A stretch of DNA of 64,000 nucleotides from Agrypnia vestita. Its lineage: Eukaryota; Arthropoda; Insecta; Trichoptera; Phryganeidae. Made by a program: the position numbers and the translations under genes. Positions 22,793-33,900 of the stretch are shown here, piece after piece. How positions within the stretch are numbered: the stretch's first letter is position 1; each line of letters begins with the position of its first letter. The stretch covers positions 62,001-126,000 of the forward strand of contig JADDOH010004037.1 of the NCBI GenBank assembly GCA_016648135.1, read 5' to 3'. The notes beneath the pieces were generated by a model, which saw only the letters and a list, made by a program, of their open reading frames with translations, had not been told where the DNA came from and did no database searches.

Positions 22793-24955
22793 ATGTGGTT
22801 TTTTAATGGCAAGGATCATAATGAAATCATATATTTAAAATCAAATAGTGAAAATGTTGTGGGGCGCAACTTTGGCGATGTTGTATTCCCGAAGGATAAA
22901 TCTGTGAGCAGAAAACATGCGACAATCTGTATAAATGCCGAAGAAATTACCATCGAGGACCACAAGTCCACGTACGGTACATATTTAAACGATGGAATCT
23001 GTCAACAGAAACGAATCGATCCGGGTATCAAAGTTAGTCTCAAAGCAAGTGACACTGTCAGGTTCGGGATGTTGGGCAATGAGTGGACGCTGCGTCAGCT
23101 CCACCACACTACCTGCTTGTCCACCATCAAGGAGGAGAACATGAGACTTCTTCAAGCGCAACTCCGAGACTTGGGAGTAACTATTGCCAAGGATTGGCAG
23201 CCCAGCTGCACGCACCTGACAATGCCCGCAATTACTCTGACTCTCAAAATGGTTCAGGCTCTCGTTCACCTCCGACCCATCGTCACCCCCGAGTTTTGGG
23301 CCGAGAGCCTCCGGTGTCGAGATGGAAATCTCCCCCTGCCCGATCCCGAGGGCTATCTCCCCAGCATCAAAGAGTCTGCCCTGAACCAACAGGCCAACTT
23401 TCACATAGACAGAAGACGGTCCACCCTATTTGAGGGAAAGAATTTTATTTTTTTCTCCCGTCAACAGCAAAACAAATATAAATGTATTATCGAAGCTGCC
23501 GGGGGTACAAGCTGTTTTATACGGGATCGTAAGATGACCAATTCTCAGCTGTGCGCCGCCACCTCTGTCGTGGTGCAGTACGCCCCTAATCGTAACACTC
23601 AAGACTCGCAGGATACGCAGACCCGTATCGATGACATTGTCAAGCACATGGCTTCCAGGAAGTGCCGCGTTATACCAGAATCGGAGATTGGTTTGGCTAT
23701 TCTTTACGTATCCATCGAAAAGAACTGCAATCCATCATTTAACTTTACTTCCTTAATTATCGAGAAACAAGACAATGCGAATACTCCCGCTGTAGTGGCC
23801 CGGGTTCTAGCTCCCGAGTCTGAAGAAATCACAGATACGCAGTGCTCGAGACAAGCCGCTCCATCTGGCAGAGTTCAAGAAACCCTCGCAAGCGACCGGT
23901 CCGTGGATATCTCTCAGAGTTCTGTGACGTCTTCTAAGGATAGTTCAGGATTCTTAGAAAAGAGTTTTTTGAAGAGTGAACATGGGAGGATAAAGAAGAT
24001 AAAAGCGGCATCCCCCGGCTTGGAGGAACCACCGTCGAAAAGAAAAAATGCTCGCAATGTTTGTAAATACAGTGAAGAGACAAGTACGGAGTTGTCAGCT
24101 CCGGAGAAAAACACATTATTCCAGTTCATAGAAGAGGCGCCTCGTCCCAGCACATCCAAGAGCGGTGACAACTTGCAGTTAACTATTCAAAGTGGGAAAA
24201 GGAAGCGCGCTGACAGCCCTTGCAAGGAAGAAGACCTGTTTAACTTTGTACCAGACGTGGTCGGGTCACAGAATAGGAAAGAACCAGTTCACCTCCAATT
24301 ATCTCCATTGAAAAAGTCAGGAAATCAAATAGAAACAACTTTAAATCTTCGTAAAAGTGTAAAGCGAAAGTTTGATGGTTCCGATGATACGGATGGGAAA
24401 CGTAGTAACATAAGTAAAATTGACTTTATCACTAATACGCATTCAACGAGCACTACGCCGAGCGTTAACACAACAGAGAAGTTAATGGCTTCTAGCAGTC
24501 AGTGGTTGTGCAAGAAGCAGTTCATGATCAGTCATTCAACTGTTAAAAAGGAATCATCTGAAGATTCAATTTCTTCAGGGACGTTTTCGGAAGATGAAGT
24601 TTTGATAAAACTTAAGGAATTAGATTTGCGACCGGCAGTTGTTGAAGTAAATAATGATTTAGTCGTGAGGAAACTTGATGTGGACAATAATGCGGGGCTG
24701 GGATCTGCGCATGTTTCCTTTGTTGATGGTAAAAAGAATTTCAAAAAATTCTCCAAGGTTAAGCCGTTGAGGCCGCACACAGAAGTATTGTCTTCCGACA
24801 TGTTAGTCGTGTACGAAGGCAAAAGTAACCACGCTGATTTGGAGAAATTTATGAATGCGAGCTCTGACGAGGAAGACGGGAACGCTAAATTCGATTCATT
24901 CATGTCCATCGGCAGACAGAAGGCCGCTGCTAGAGGGAGGAGCAGGAGACTGTGA
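22793..24955 (+). CDS. NBN: Nibrin (NBS1), intronless ORF
   Basis: Nibrin is the regulatory subunit of the MRE11-RAD50-NBS1 complex, which detects DNA double-strand breaks and recruits ATM. The 720-codon ORF has an FHA domain at residues 20-75 (GR at 24-25 and SRKH at 39-42 form the phosphothreonine pocket). BRCT-like segments follow at about 100-330, including FEGKNFIFFS near 213. The middle is long, Ser/Lys-rich and presumably disordered. The MRE11-binding motif KNFKKF lies at 648-653, followed by an acidic patch and a basic C-terminus. Domain order and length fit the family (human 754). The start codon lies four residues before the first FHA strand. No intron interrupts it, unlike its neighbours. 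AATAAA follows the stop at 24965. Confidence 0.93.
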   Translation: MWFFNGKDHNEIIYLKSNSENVVGRNFGDVVFPKDKSVSRKHATICINAEEITIEDHKSTYGTYLNDGICQQKRIDPGIKVSLKASDTVRFGMLGNEWTLRQLHHTTCLSTIKEENMRLLQAQLRDLGVTIAKDWQPSCTHLTMPAITLTLKMVQALVHLRPIVTPEFWAESLRCRDGNLPLPDPEGYLPSIKESALNQQANFHIDRRRSTLFEGKNFIFFSRQQQNKYKCIIEAAGGTSCFIRDRKMTNSQLCAATSVVVQYAPNRNTQDSQDTQTRIDDIVKHMASRKCRVIPESEIGLAILYVSIEKNCNPSFNFTSLIIEKQDNANTPAVVARVLAPESEEITDTQCSRQAAPSGRVQETLASDRSVDISQSSVTSSKDSSGFLEKSFLKSEHGRIKKIKAASPGLEEPPSKRKNARNVCKYSEETSTELSAPEKNTLFQFIEEAPRPSTSKSGDNLQLTIQSGKRKRADSPCKEEDLFNFVPDVVGSQNRKEPVHLQLSPLKKSGNQIETTLNLRKSVKRKFDGSDDTDGKRSNISKIDFITNTHSTSTTPSVNTTEKLMASSSQWLCKKQFMISHSTVKKESSEDSISSGTFSEDEVLIKLKELDLRPAVVEVNNDLVVRKLDVDNNAGLGSAHVSFVDGKKNFKKFSKVKPLRPHTEVLSSDMLVVYEGKSNHADLEKFMNASSDEEDGNAKFDSFMSIGRQKAAARGRSRRL

Positions 24956-24964
24956 GACTACTCA

Positions 24965-24970
24965 AATAAA
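24965..24970 (+). promoter_or_regulatory. Poly(A) signal of nibrin
   Basis: AATAAA lies nine bases past the nibrin stop. It is very close but in a plausible position. Confidence 0.5.
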
Positions 24971-25215
24971 TGTATGAATTCTTATCCGGTGTACTTCATT
25001 TATCATTTTTTTAAGCAAAAATGTACAAGATGGATGAAAAATAGTATTCCTTGCTACATTGAGACCCTGGTAGAATATCGTGAGGTCTGTATATTGAAGA
25101 AAGATTTGTGTTGATGGGTATTTGTACTGAGTAATATAGTTAATATTATAAATGGGGTGTGGAATCGCCTCATCTAGAGTGGTTCGTTGGCCATTTCAGA
25201 TATAATTTCAATTTT

Positions 25216-25345
25216 TTTACTGCAGGTAAATGTTTTGCAGAAAATAGTGTTGAGAAAAAAAAACAAACATTGAAGTCGCTTATCACCGTAACTATGATTT
25301 TAGGACATTGTTGCTCGAACATTTTCGACTTATATTGCAACTTTT
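25216..25345 (+). repeat. Fold-back family F1, degenerate fragment f
   Basis: The stretch with TTGAAGTCGCTTATCAC, CGTAACTATGATTTTAGG and GAACATTTTCGACTTA corresponds to part of one F1 arm. Confidence 0.5.
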
Positions 25346-25737
25346 TTTTTTCAATAATATTAAAAGGTAAGCAATTATCTTTTCTTTAATTAATCAAAAT
25401 TATTTTCAAATTGGTCAAGTAGTTGTCTTACAATTGTTTGTTTTAAAATTTTTTTTTTTTTTCGTGGTTTGCTCAAACCTTTTTTTTTCAAAGCCCCATT
25501 TTTGACTGTCGCGCCGAAGAATATTGAGCCTAGATCACTAATGGTGGCAGATAAAACTAAAATACTTATTATTTTGATCTTCACACTTACCTATGGTAAA
25601 AAAGTTATCTGAAATAGTCGAGCAACCATTTATTTTAATCGCTTCGTAAGATTTTTCAAATTTACTTTTTGCACCATTTTTTAAATAAAATAATTAACAC
25701 TTATAATCACAATTCATTTTTATTGTAAAAATTCAGC

Positions 25738-25775
25738 ATGTTTCGGGAGCACTGCTCCCTTCTGCAGGACAAGAG
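25738..25775 (-). ncRNA. Hammerhead-like hairpin H5 (degenerate)
   Basis: On the reverse strand, CTGCAGA, stem GGGAGC/GCTCCC and GAAACATG match the recurrent layout. The first box is mutated, so it is probably inactive. Confidence 0.4.
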
Positions 25776-25925
25776 ATGTACTAAAATGAATTTTCAATAT
25801 TCACACATTGGTTATGGTGGTCGAGAGGGGGCGTGGTTGTAAAATCAAGAGTTAATTATTTTAATATTAGGTGATTTCAAATGAAGTAACTCAATGATGA
25901 AAGACTTGAGAGAAAAATTCACGTT

Positions 25926-26050
25926 AGCTTGTTTGGTCTAGCGGTAAGATAATCGCCGAGTGATCACGTGGTCGTGAGTTCAAGGTCACCAAGTTAGTCA
26001 AATAGCACAAGCGCGCAGCAGTTTGAAGAATGGTAAGAACTAGTTGTAGT
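25926..26050 (+). mobile_element. tRNA-derived SINE, copy 4
   Basis: The head has the best A box of the four copies (TTGGTCTAGCGGTAAGAT) and a B-box region GTGAGTTCAAGGTCACC. The body AGCACAAGCGCGCAGC links it to the other copies. Confidence 0.7.
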
Positions 26051-26549
26051 ATGTAGTAACCCCCTCTCCCGCTGGCAGCGGTTGTTGTGCTGGATTCTTG
26101 TGCATCGTCTTTAACAAAATACAATACCAAAAGAAAAACACTACTAGTTTTGCAGCACGGGCGGAGACTTCATATTTTGTAATTAAATGTATTTATTTAA
26201 GAAATCAATATTTTGATCTTGCTGATGATTAAACTTGTATCTTAGATCTTAAATCAGTAATTTAATAAATACACAGTGTTGATACAAAATAAAATATTTA
26301 TTTATACAATTTGTGTAACAAACATCCTAAACAGTTTTATTATTTGTACAAATAAATAACAAAAATAAAGATGGCGTACTTTTGCCACCGTCTATCAGTA
26401 GTGGGGGAAGTGAGTATACCAATTTACATTGGCAAAGTTAATTAAATGTTAAGGGTGTAACGACTGAGAAAAGGACCTCCAGGAGATTCTACAAGAGCCT
26501 GAGAAGCTGAGAAAATATTCCAAGTTACTTTGGTAGAGACTGATATTTA
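26051..26549. other. Unassigned convergent spacer
   Basis: No gene is seen between nibrin and CSB here. The region is AT-rich. Confidence 0.4.
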
Positions 26550-26693
26550 GGGTCGATTGTTTCGGGAGTAAGAGTAGTAGTTAAGAAAAAAACATAGATT
26601 TTTTCATTTTCTACCAATTAAAACACCCACTTTCGTAAAAATCTACATTTTTTGCTTAACTATTACTCTAATTACTGATCAAACAACCGGCCC
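26550..26693. mobile_element. MITE family F3, copy 2
   Basis: GGGTCGATTGTTTCGGGAGT on the left mirrors ACTGATCAAACAACCGGCCC on the right. The inner arms include AGTAGTTAAG and CTTAACTATTACT. Confidence 0.75.
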
Positions 26694-26822
26694 TTGGGCA
26701 AATAAATTAATATAAAATTGATCTAACCTAATATAATTATTAAATTGCTTACACAATATAAGAAGACTCGGTTACCGTGAGAGACGCATAGTGAAGAATC
26801 TTTCACTGGAATGTGAGGCAGG

Positions 26823-26969
26823 TACAGTTGCCGGCAAACTTCAAGAAATTCTTTGGCTAAGTGGGGGAATGCGCAGAAGACGAAATTTGGGTCTCGTTGG
26901 TAGAAAGGTAGATGCGCAAACGTCCCCCCACTACGCCGCAGAATTTCAAGATGTTTGCCGGCTACTGTA
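26823..26969. mobile_element. Fold-back MITE with TACAGTTGCCGGC ends
   Basis: TACAGTTGCCGGCAAACTTC on the left is inverted at 26950-26969 (GTTTGCCGGCTACTGTA). The arms are about 55 bp, with GTGGGGGAATGCGC facing GCGCAAACGTCCCCCCAC. No second copy was seen in the window. Confidence 0.65.
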
Positions 26970-27505
26970 GGTTGCATAGAACTTAAGTTCTTTAATGAAT
27001 TAATATAGTTTTAAGGTTTACATTAGTGATGGTCAAACAGTAATCGTATCCAGTACACATGGTACAATCTGATTGTATCGATAATAATTGGTAACCGTTA
27101 TCTAGTACCAACAGTTGTCAAATTGCAAAAATTACTTACCAAATATCAATAAACTCCGATACAAATCTTAAATAACGGTTAGCGTGTCACCGGTTAAATT
27201 AAAAGATTGAAATTTAGTTCTCAAGAGGACTGATGATAAAGGACAATACAGTAGCATTGAGATATATATTTAAATGGTATGAAAACAAACTGAACTCATG
27301 GTTTATAGCATAGAGTCGCCTGAGGCGTAGCAGCACAAAACTTCATTTGTGAACACACACAACATTGTGATGTTCCAGTTGGAGCCGATTAATGTTATTA
27401 CCTAGATAAGATAATATATAGGAATAAATAAATGTTTTTGTTCTGATAAAGCATAATAATTTTTCTATACACATATCGGCGAAAAGGCTTAGTTTAATCT
27501 TATAT
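26970..27505. other. Spacer and CSB 3' flank
   Basis: No feature is seen beyond a probable 3' UTR for the reverse-strand CSB gene. Confidence 0.35.
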
Positions 27506-30400
27506 CTACCATCTCCAGTTCTTGAGCCTGGACTTGCGGAGTGCCTTAAGGGCCAGCAAGGCCCGCTGCTGGGCCTGGCTCTGCATGCGGTGCGCGTCCT
27601 CCCTCTCGGCCAGCCCCACCACCTTGTCGTGCTGCAGGGCGCTCTGCACTCCTGACTTTGCAAACAGTTTCTCTAGAACATATTGATCAGGGTCCTCCTG
27701 TACTTCTGGATCTGGCCTCTGTTTTTTTCTCTTTACTTTTCTGATTAACCGCCGAAACTCTTCATCTTCATTCAACCCGTCCTCACTTAATAGAGTTTCA
27801 AAGTCTTTATCTTTTCTTTTTCTTTTTTTGCATTTCTTAGTCTTAGTTTTATTTTGAGTTTCATATTTTTCAATTCCTTCTGAAATTTTTTCTTCCGCCT
27901 TGTTTTCATTATTTTTCAATTCATCTTGGCACTTCACCGTATCATTAGTAGGAGTCGAGAGAATGGACAGATTTTCTTCAGTTTCAGGTTCAATGTTATT
28001 CTGATCCCAACTGAGAAAGTCTAACGGTTCTGGCTTTGAATACATATTAACAATGTCTATTTCTGACAAGACAGTGGAGAAATTGGCCTTGGTTTCTTGA
28101 TCATTGTGCATGTTGACCGGTGGCACTTCAGCCGGTGGTGGAGGAAGCAATTGTTTCTTTTTGTACCTCTCCCTCGGATCTTCCGGTTCTTGTTTAATAA
28201 TATTTTCTGTACCACCGGATGTTATGTTTTTACTTATTTGTTGAGCTAAGCGCCTCATGGCATCCATTTTGGTTTTGGAAAATGATACACTGCCGTTTAG
28301 CAAAACTGCATCGCGGGGGACTTGTGGTATTCTATTTGATTTGATCTGGGTGTGTTTGAAGATATTAGTAGTTTCAGTGGCTCCCGCCTTATCAGGTTCT
28401 TCAAGAGAAAATAGACCTTGGAGGGTGCTAGTCTTCAAATAATTCTTCTGATTGGGATCCAAAAGAACCTTGTTACCTAAAAGTTGTTTAAATATTTGTC
28501 TTTGATAAATTTTCTCTTCGACTGTGCCGGCTGATAGCAAACGGTATATTGTCACGTCCCGCATTTGGCCAATTCTCCACGCTCTTTCTTTAGCCTGAGT
28601 GTCTACTGCGGGATTCCAGTCTGGGTCATAGATGATAACTCTGTCAGCGCCGGTCAGGTTCACTCCCAGGCCTCCCACGCGGGTCGTGGCTAGGAACACT
28701 AAATAACTCTCATCGCTGTTGAAGAGGCTAATTATTGGTTGACGAGTCCCGATGCTAGTAGTCCCATCCATTTTTAAATATTTGTAGTCGTTTTGCTGTA
28801 AGAACATTTCCAGAACGCAGATCATGGCTCTAGATTGGGTGAATATCAAAACTCTATGGCCTTGTTTTTTCCAGATCTTCAAAAGCGAGTTTATAACTAC
28901 CATTTTCCCCGCTCTTTTCCAAAATCCAAATGATTGAGACCCATCAGTCGGCAGTCCAGATTCTTCCGGAAGATCGTCATCCACTTGGCAAAGGTAAAGA
29001 TCTGGATGATTACATATTTTTCTTAATATACCAAGTGCCACGAGTATTCTAGCTCTGACCGGGTCTCCGTAGCGACTCTCCTTATCTAGTATACTTCTAA
29101 CCATACTACTTAACAAGAAGGACTTGTATAAATCTTTCTGCTCATCGCTTAAACTACAGAAGAGGACTTGTTCCTTTTTGTCCGGCAACTTGAGATGGTC
29201 TCGCACTTGGGCCTTAGTTCTCCTGAGCATGTACGGACTTATAACGTCCTTCAGGGTGATGGCAAGAGACAGCGCCGTGGTCTCCTGCAGTTTGGTGGCG
29301 TTGCTGTAGCCGCCCTGTGTGATGGGAGTGGCAAAGTGATCCACGAAGGCGTGCAAGGAGCCCAGAAGGCCGGGAGACATGAAATCAAATAGCGACCATA
29401 ATTCTTGTAAATTATTTTGCATTGGCGATCCGGTAACCACGAGTCGATGAGGTGTGCGTATTCTTTTTACAGCTTTGCTGACTTGGGTATCAGAATTTCT
29501 TATTTTATGTCCCTCATCGAGGATTATGTAGTGCCACTGTCGGGATTCAATAGAAGCCTGATGCTTGATGATACCTGTGTAGGTGGTGATCAGTATTCCG
29601 TGAGCCACGTGGATGTCCCTGATGAGTCTGTCGGGAGTGCCCTGGTGAGAGCCCGAGTTGTGTAGTACGGCTACGCGGAATGGAGGCCACCACTCGTGGC
29701 AGTGGAGCACCCATTGATGAAGGACAGTGGCGGGGGCCACGATGAGCGAGGGGCCCAAGCCGGCCCACCTTCCCATCCGAGAGACGCTGAGTGCTGCCAA
29801 AAAAGCGATGACTTGTATGGTTTTTCCTAGCCCCATTTCATCACCCAAGAGTCCACCAGACTCCATCTGATGCAATTCCCAGAGCCATTTCACCCCCGTC
29901 TTCTGGTAACGATACAGTTTTTTCCATATAGAATTGGGAACATTGAGACCTCCTGTTAGTTGGTGGCAGTCATCGTTCGAGTCAGACGAGGAACTTTCTC
30001 CTTCGGACTGGTTGAATGCGTCCAGGCTCTTTTTCAGTGATTTACCTTTTTTATTCAACTTAAATTCCTTTATTCTGGAATTGTATATATCAACGTTGCC
30101 ATCATCATGGTGTTTAGGTAATTTGGATCCGCCTTTCCGCGCGCTTTTGGATGTACTGGGCATTAAATATTCAGTTTCGCTTTCCTCCGATGGGCAATAC
30201 TCACTTCCAGAGGCATTGTCAGAAGCCTCGACATCGTCCACATCACTGTCAGGTGAAGCTTGGTTCTCATTTGAGTCGGATTCATCGCGTGAATCAACTA
30301 CTTCACGATTCTCGTTTGCAGAAACTCGGACCAGCTTTTTAGAAGTTTGGGCTCGCCTCAGCAATTTCTGACTTTCAAAATAATTGGTTATGTCTGTCAT
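27506..30400 (-). CDS. ERCC6: CSB/ERCC6 (Rad26) SNF2-family ATPase, intronless
   Basis: This is the transcription-coupled repair factor that recognises and remodels stalled RNA polymerase II. The single 964-codon ORF starts with an acidic Ser/Asp-rich N-terminus (about 1-150) and then holds a complete SNF2 ATPase. Motif I is DEMGLGKT at 187-194, motif II is DEGH at 295-298, motif III is TGSPMQNN, and GGYSN lies between them. The helicase C lobe carries YLKMDGTT, TRVGGLGVNL and a final ERAWRIGQ. These match CSB more closely than other SNF2 families (for example KICNHPDLYLCQ and FKQLL). The C-terminus retains a conserved VQSALQHD and ALKALRKSR block. It is shorter than human CSB (1493) and near yeast Rad26 (1085); the linker regions are the ones reduced. 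The gene is divergent to the MKK gene. Confidence 0.95.
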   Translation of the reverse strand: MTDITNYFESQKLLRRAQTSKKLVRVSANENREVVDSRDESDSNENQASPDSDVDDVEASDNASGSEYCPSEESETEYLMPSTSKSARKGGSKLPKHHDDGNVDIYNSRIKEFKLNKKGKSLKKSLDAFNQSEGESSSSDSNDDCHQLTGGLNVPNSIWKKLYRYQKTGVKWLWELHQMESGGLLGDEMGLGKTIQVIAFLAALSVSRMGRWAGLGPSLIVAPATVLHQWVLHCHEWWPPFRVAVLHNSGSHQGTPDRLIRDIHVAHGILITTYTGIIKHQASIESRQWHYIILDEGHKIRNSDTQVSKAVKRIRTPHRLVVTGSPMQNNLQELWSLFDFMSPGLLGSLHAFVDHFATPITQGGYSNATKLQETTALSLAITLKDVISPYMLRRTKAQVRDHLKLPDKKEQVLFCSLSDEQKDLYKSFLLSSMVRSILDKESRYGDPVRARILVALGILRKICNHPDLYLCQVDDDLPEESGLPTDGSQSFGFWKRAGKMVVINSLLKIWKKQGHRVLIFTQSRAMICVLEMFLQQNDYKYLKMDGTTSIGTRQPIISLFNSDESYLVFLATTRVGGLGVNLTGADRVIIYDPDWNPAVDTQAKERAWRIGQMRDVTIYRLLSAGTVEEKIYQRQIFKQLLGNKVLLDPNQKNYLKTSTLQGLFSLEEPDKAGATETTNIFKHTQIKSNRIPQVPRDAVLLNGSVSFSKTKMDAMRRLAQQISKNITSGGTENIIKQEPEDPRERYKKKQLLPPPPAEVPPVNMHNDQETKANFSTVLSEIDIVNMYSKPEPLDFLSWDQNNIEPETEENLSILSTPTNDTVKCQDELKNNENKAEEKISEGIEKYETQNKTKTKKCKKRKRKDKDFETLLSEDGLNEDEEFRRLIRKVKRKKQRPDPEVQEDPDQYVLEKLFAKSGVQSALQHDKVVGLAEREDAHRMQSQAQQRALLALKALRKSRLKNWRW

Positions 30401-30995
30401 TGTACATGCTTAAGAAGCTTTTAAGCATACCCCTATTTCTTGTATTTTTATTAAATTTACTCCGCCATTCAGAAATTTCGACCCAAAACATAGAAAAGAA
30501 AAGAGACCCAAAACCCACAACAATTTTGACGGGAGATCGAACACGCTGAGCATAGAATAAAAATAACAATATTATTATTCATTTTTCTATGGCAATTTTG
30601 TTGACATTTACTCTGTGTATTACTACCACCAAAAAAAAATGTAAGAACTTTCCAATAACCATTTTTATATAATATTATATCGCTAAATAAAGTTTAAAAA
30701 TGAATGGAAATTTGTGACATTTTCAGCTTCAGCTAGCTGCTCGCGGTAATACGATACTTTAGTTATCACTTTAGTGGTGATTCGAAAATATTTACTCGTT
30801 AACTGTCAATTGGCTTTGGAAAAATACAGCTTGCCTGTCGATGTGCAAAGTTGATTTTTAAAAATATTTCGGTAAACAAAATTAATGAAGTGTGCGTTGA
30901 TCTACATGTTGACTTTTCTTTTTAGATTCTGTGAAGAATTCGCAAACCTATGGGAAACGCTATTATCTTAAATTTTGGATAATACCGGCACTACG
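30401..30995. promoter_or_regulatory. Divergent promoter region, CSB and MKK3/6
   Basis: The 595 bases between opposite start codons must hold both transcription starts and 5' UTRs. No TATA box is obvious on either strand, and no transposon is recognised inside, in contrast to every other spacer in the window. Confidence 0.5.
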
Positions 30996-33900
30996 ATGTC
31001 TGGTCGCAAGAAACGCGTAAATCTGAAGCTACAAGTCTCCGATGAGTTCCTTCCCACGGTGTGAGTACCACAATCTTGCTTGAGCCAAGTTTTTTTAATG
31101 TCTCCGTTTAAAGTTTTCAAAATAAACTTACGCAACCTTGTGTTACCACTGTTGACAAGTGTAGGTTATGTTTGGACATGTTCTCCACAAATAATTACAG
31201 GATTGCTTTGAGTATTTCTGTAAGAACTTGCGAATGACAGCTATTATCTTATCTCTACATTTGGTATTATCATGTGGCTATGTGAAACTTCTGCAAACTC
31301 ATATGACAGCACATCATATTCTGTAACTTAACAATAAATATTGCATTTCAAGTAATGTTTGGCCATGTCCTCAGAACAATAATTTTATCAATACACAGAT
31401 AAAGTTGATTTGCAGTTCTTCATCTAGTTTCACAACTGGATGCTAATTTCTTTCACATCCCGCCACCGTGTCCACAAAATGGAAAAATGTCATTTTTTTA
31501 GGATATCTTGTCAATATATAGGTATAGGACTTTTCATATAAGCTTGCAATTGGGTCAGTGTTGGTACAGTGCGTAATACGCTCATTGTTTCATTGTGCTA
31601 AGTTTACGAATATGAGAGGCGTATCCGTAAACTTAACACAACGAAACAATGCTTGTATTACGCACTGTACCCACACTAACTCAATTGCAAGCTTATATGA
31701 AAAGATCTGTATGTAATAATCTGAGAACGTGATGTTTTGGTTACGATTGAAAACAATTACTCTATGGTTAAAACAGAATTGAAATATTCAGTTGATTTAT
31801 TATTATTTATATTTATTAGTACTATTGTAACGCTTGGTGTCCACTAGTATATAAGATAGTTTTTAGTTTTATTTGAAATGACTTCCTCTAAGTAAGCTAA
31901 TAATTTTTTTGCAGCTTCTACATACAATTCTTGTACGATTGTCCCAAGTCCGCTTGGAATTTAAAAAAAAAACTGTTGAATAAACAGACACTAACTGTAC
32001 AATCAAATACATTTTTTCCCTCTAAAGGAAAATTAGTAAAAAATCATTTGCCAGCTTACACAAAGTTACAAAGAAATCATGGTAATCATTAAAAATGTAG
32101 CGTTTTGAGAAACGGTTTTCCTATTTTTAAGCCAATATAACTATAACGGTGGATTTAATACAAAATATTTAAGTGACATATAATCACATTTAAACTTTTC
32201 ACGGTTTCATCATAATTATTATTCTTCTTCTTCTTCATCAGCCTTCGTCTCTCCACTGCTGGATATAGGCCTCTTCCTTCTCTTTCCATCCTTCTTTGTT
32301 GTTTGCTGATTGTAGCCATTTCTTTCCCCCCACAGCGGCTATATCATCGGCCCATCTCTTTTGAGGTCTTCCGACGCCTCATTTATTCTCCCAAGGTCTC
32401 CATTTCAGAACTCTGGGAGGCCATCTTGTAGCATCCTGCCTTGCAACATGTTCTGCCCATTGCCATTTTAGCATTCAAAAAATATCGTCAACATATCTCT
32501 TCCAGAAAAGTACATTTTTCAATAATGAAGATTCGCTATTGAAAAGTTTATTTTCGAGATTTTTCACGAACATATCAGCTATAATCGGGCTGGTCGGAGC
32601 TCCTATTGGTAAAACTTCTATAGTTTATAAACTATTCCATTGTATTGAAAATAATTTTGATAAAGACATTAAACAATAAAGATAAATTACTTATTAAATC
32701 TTCCGACAAATTTGATATTTTCAAAATATGTATCTTGAACAAGTGTTTTACTTTTTTGAACGGTTACATTTGTGAATAAGCTGACTATATCAAAAGATAT
32801 TAATTTTGCATTGGTCAGGAGGATGGGGTCCTTCAAGCTAGCAACAAGATCAAAAGAATTCTTTACTGTGTATTGAAGATTATTCATAATTTTAAGTAAT
32901 TATAAACTTTATTTTAACCATGTAAACGCTTACACAAAGAAAGGTTTTTTTTTTTATAGAACTTTCCCCAAAACACACCACACGTAATTTAAATCTCATG
33001 TACAGTGAATGTAATTGAAATTATTGTACTTTTGCAACAGATCTGTATCGGATCGCGTGATCGCTCGAGCGGTCAAAGTACTATGTATATTTTTTATGAG
33101 AGCCTAATAAATAAAAATGAAATAAAATATTAATTCTTCGGAATGCTGACAATACTTTTATCTAAAGTCTATAACTTAAAGAGATTTTTCTAATTGGTTT
33201 AATTCGTTGAATCCAAGGAATCCAATACATAAAAATATCAGAATTGATGACGATACAATGCTATACAATAAAGAGTAAACATAGTGAAGTAAAATGTGTT
33301 ACGCAGGACTGCACCCCGCAACCTGGACAAGCAGACCACCATCACGGTGGATGATAAGACCTTCACAGTGGTGGCCGATGACCTGGTGAAGATCTGTGAC
33401 CTCGGGCGCGGTGCATACGGGATTGTGGAGAAGATGCGCCATGTTCCCAGCGACACCATAATGGCGGTCAAGGTAAATAACCGGCCCTTACGATATACAC
33501 TTCGGCATATATAAAAGTTATCAAAAACCTGATGTTTGATGAGATGCAGAAAACAAATTTATTGTAAGCGATGCCTAATGGCAAAAATCATTTACAGTTG
33601 TGGCAAAGTCCATTTCTTCTGACAAAAAAGTACTGTTCATCAGTACCTTTTTGTTTCAGTAAGTTTATCATCAGTAAAATCTGTGGCATCTTACATATTA
33701 TATACATTTTGACGTTATAATTTCAAAAATGGAATAAAAATGATTTTGATGATGGATGTCAAAAACCGCGCATAGTGCGCGAAATGAAATTCACAGTTTA
33801 AACTGTCATCGACAAATTGATACACTCTGCCTTGATTTTAAATTCTTATTATGTTTTATTACATTTTTATTTTAATATACCTATTTAAAATACAAAAAAT

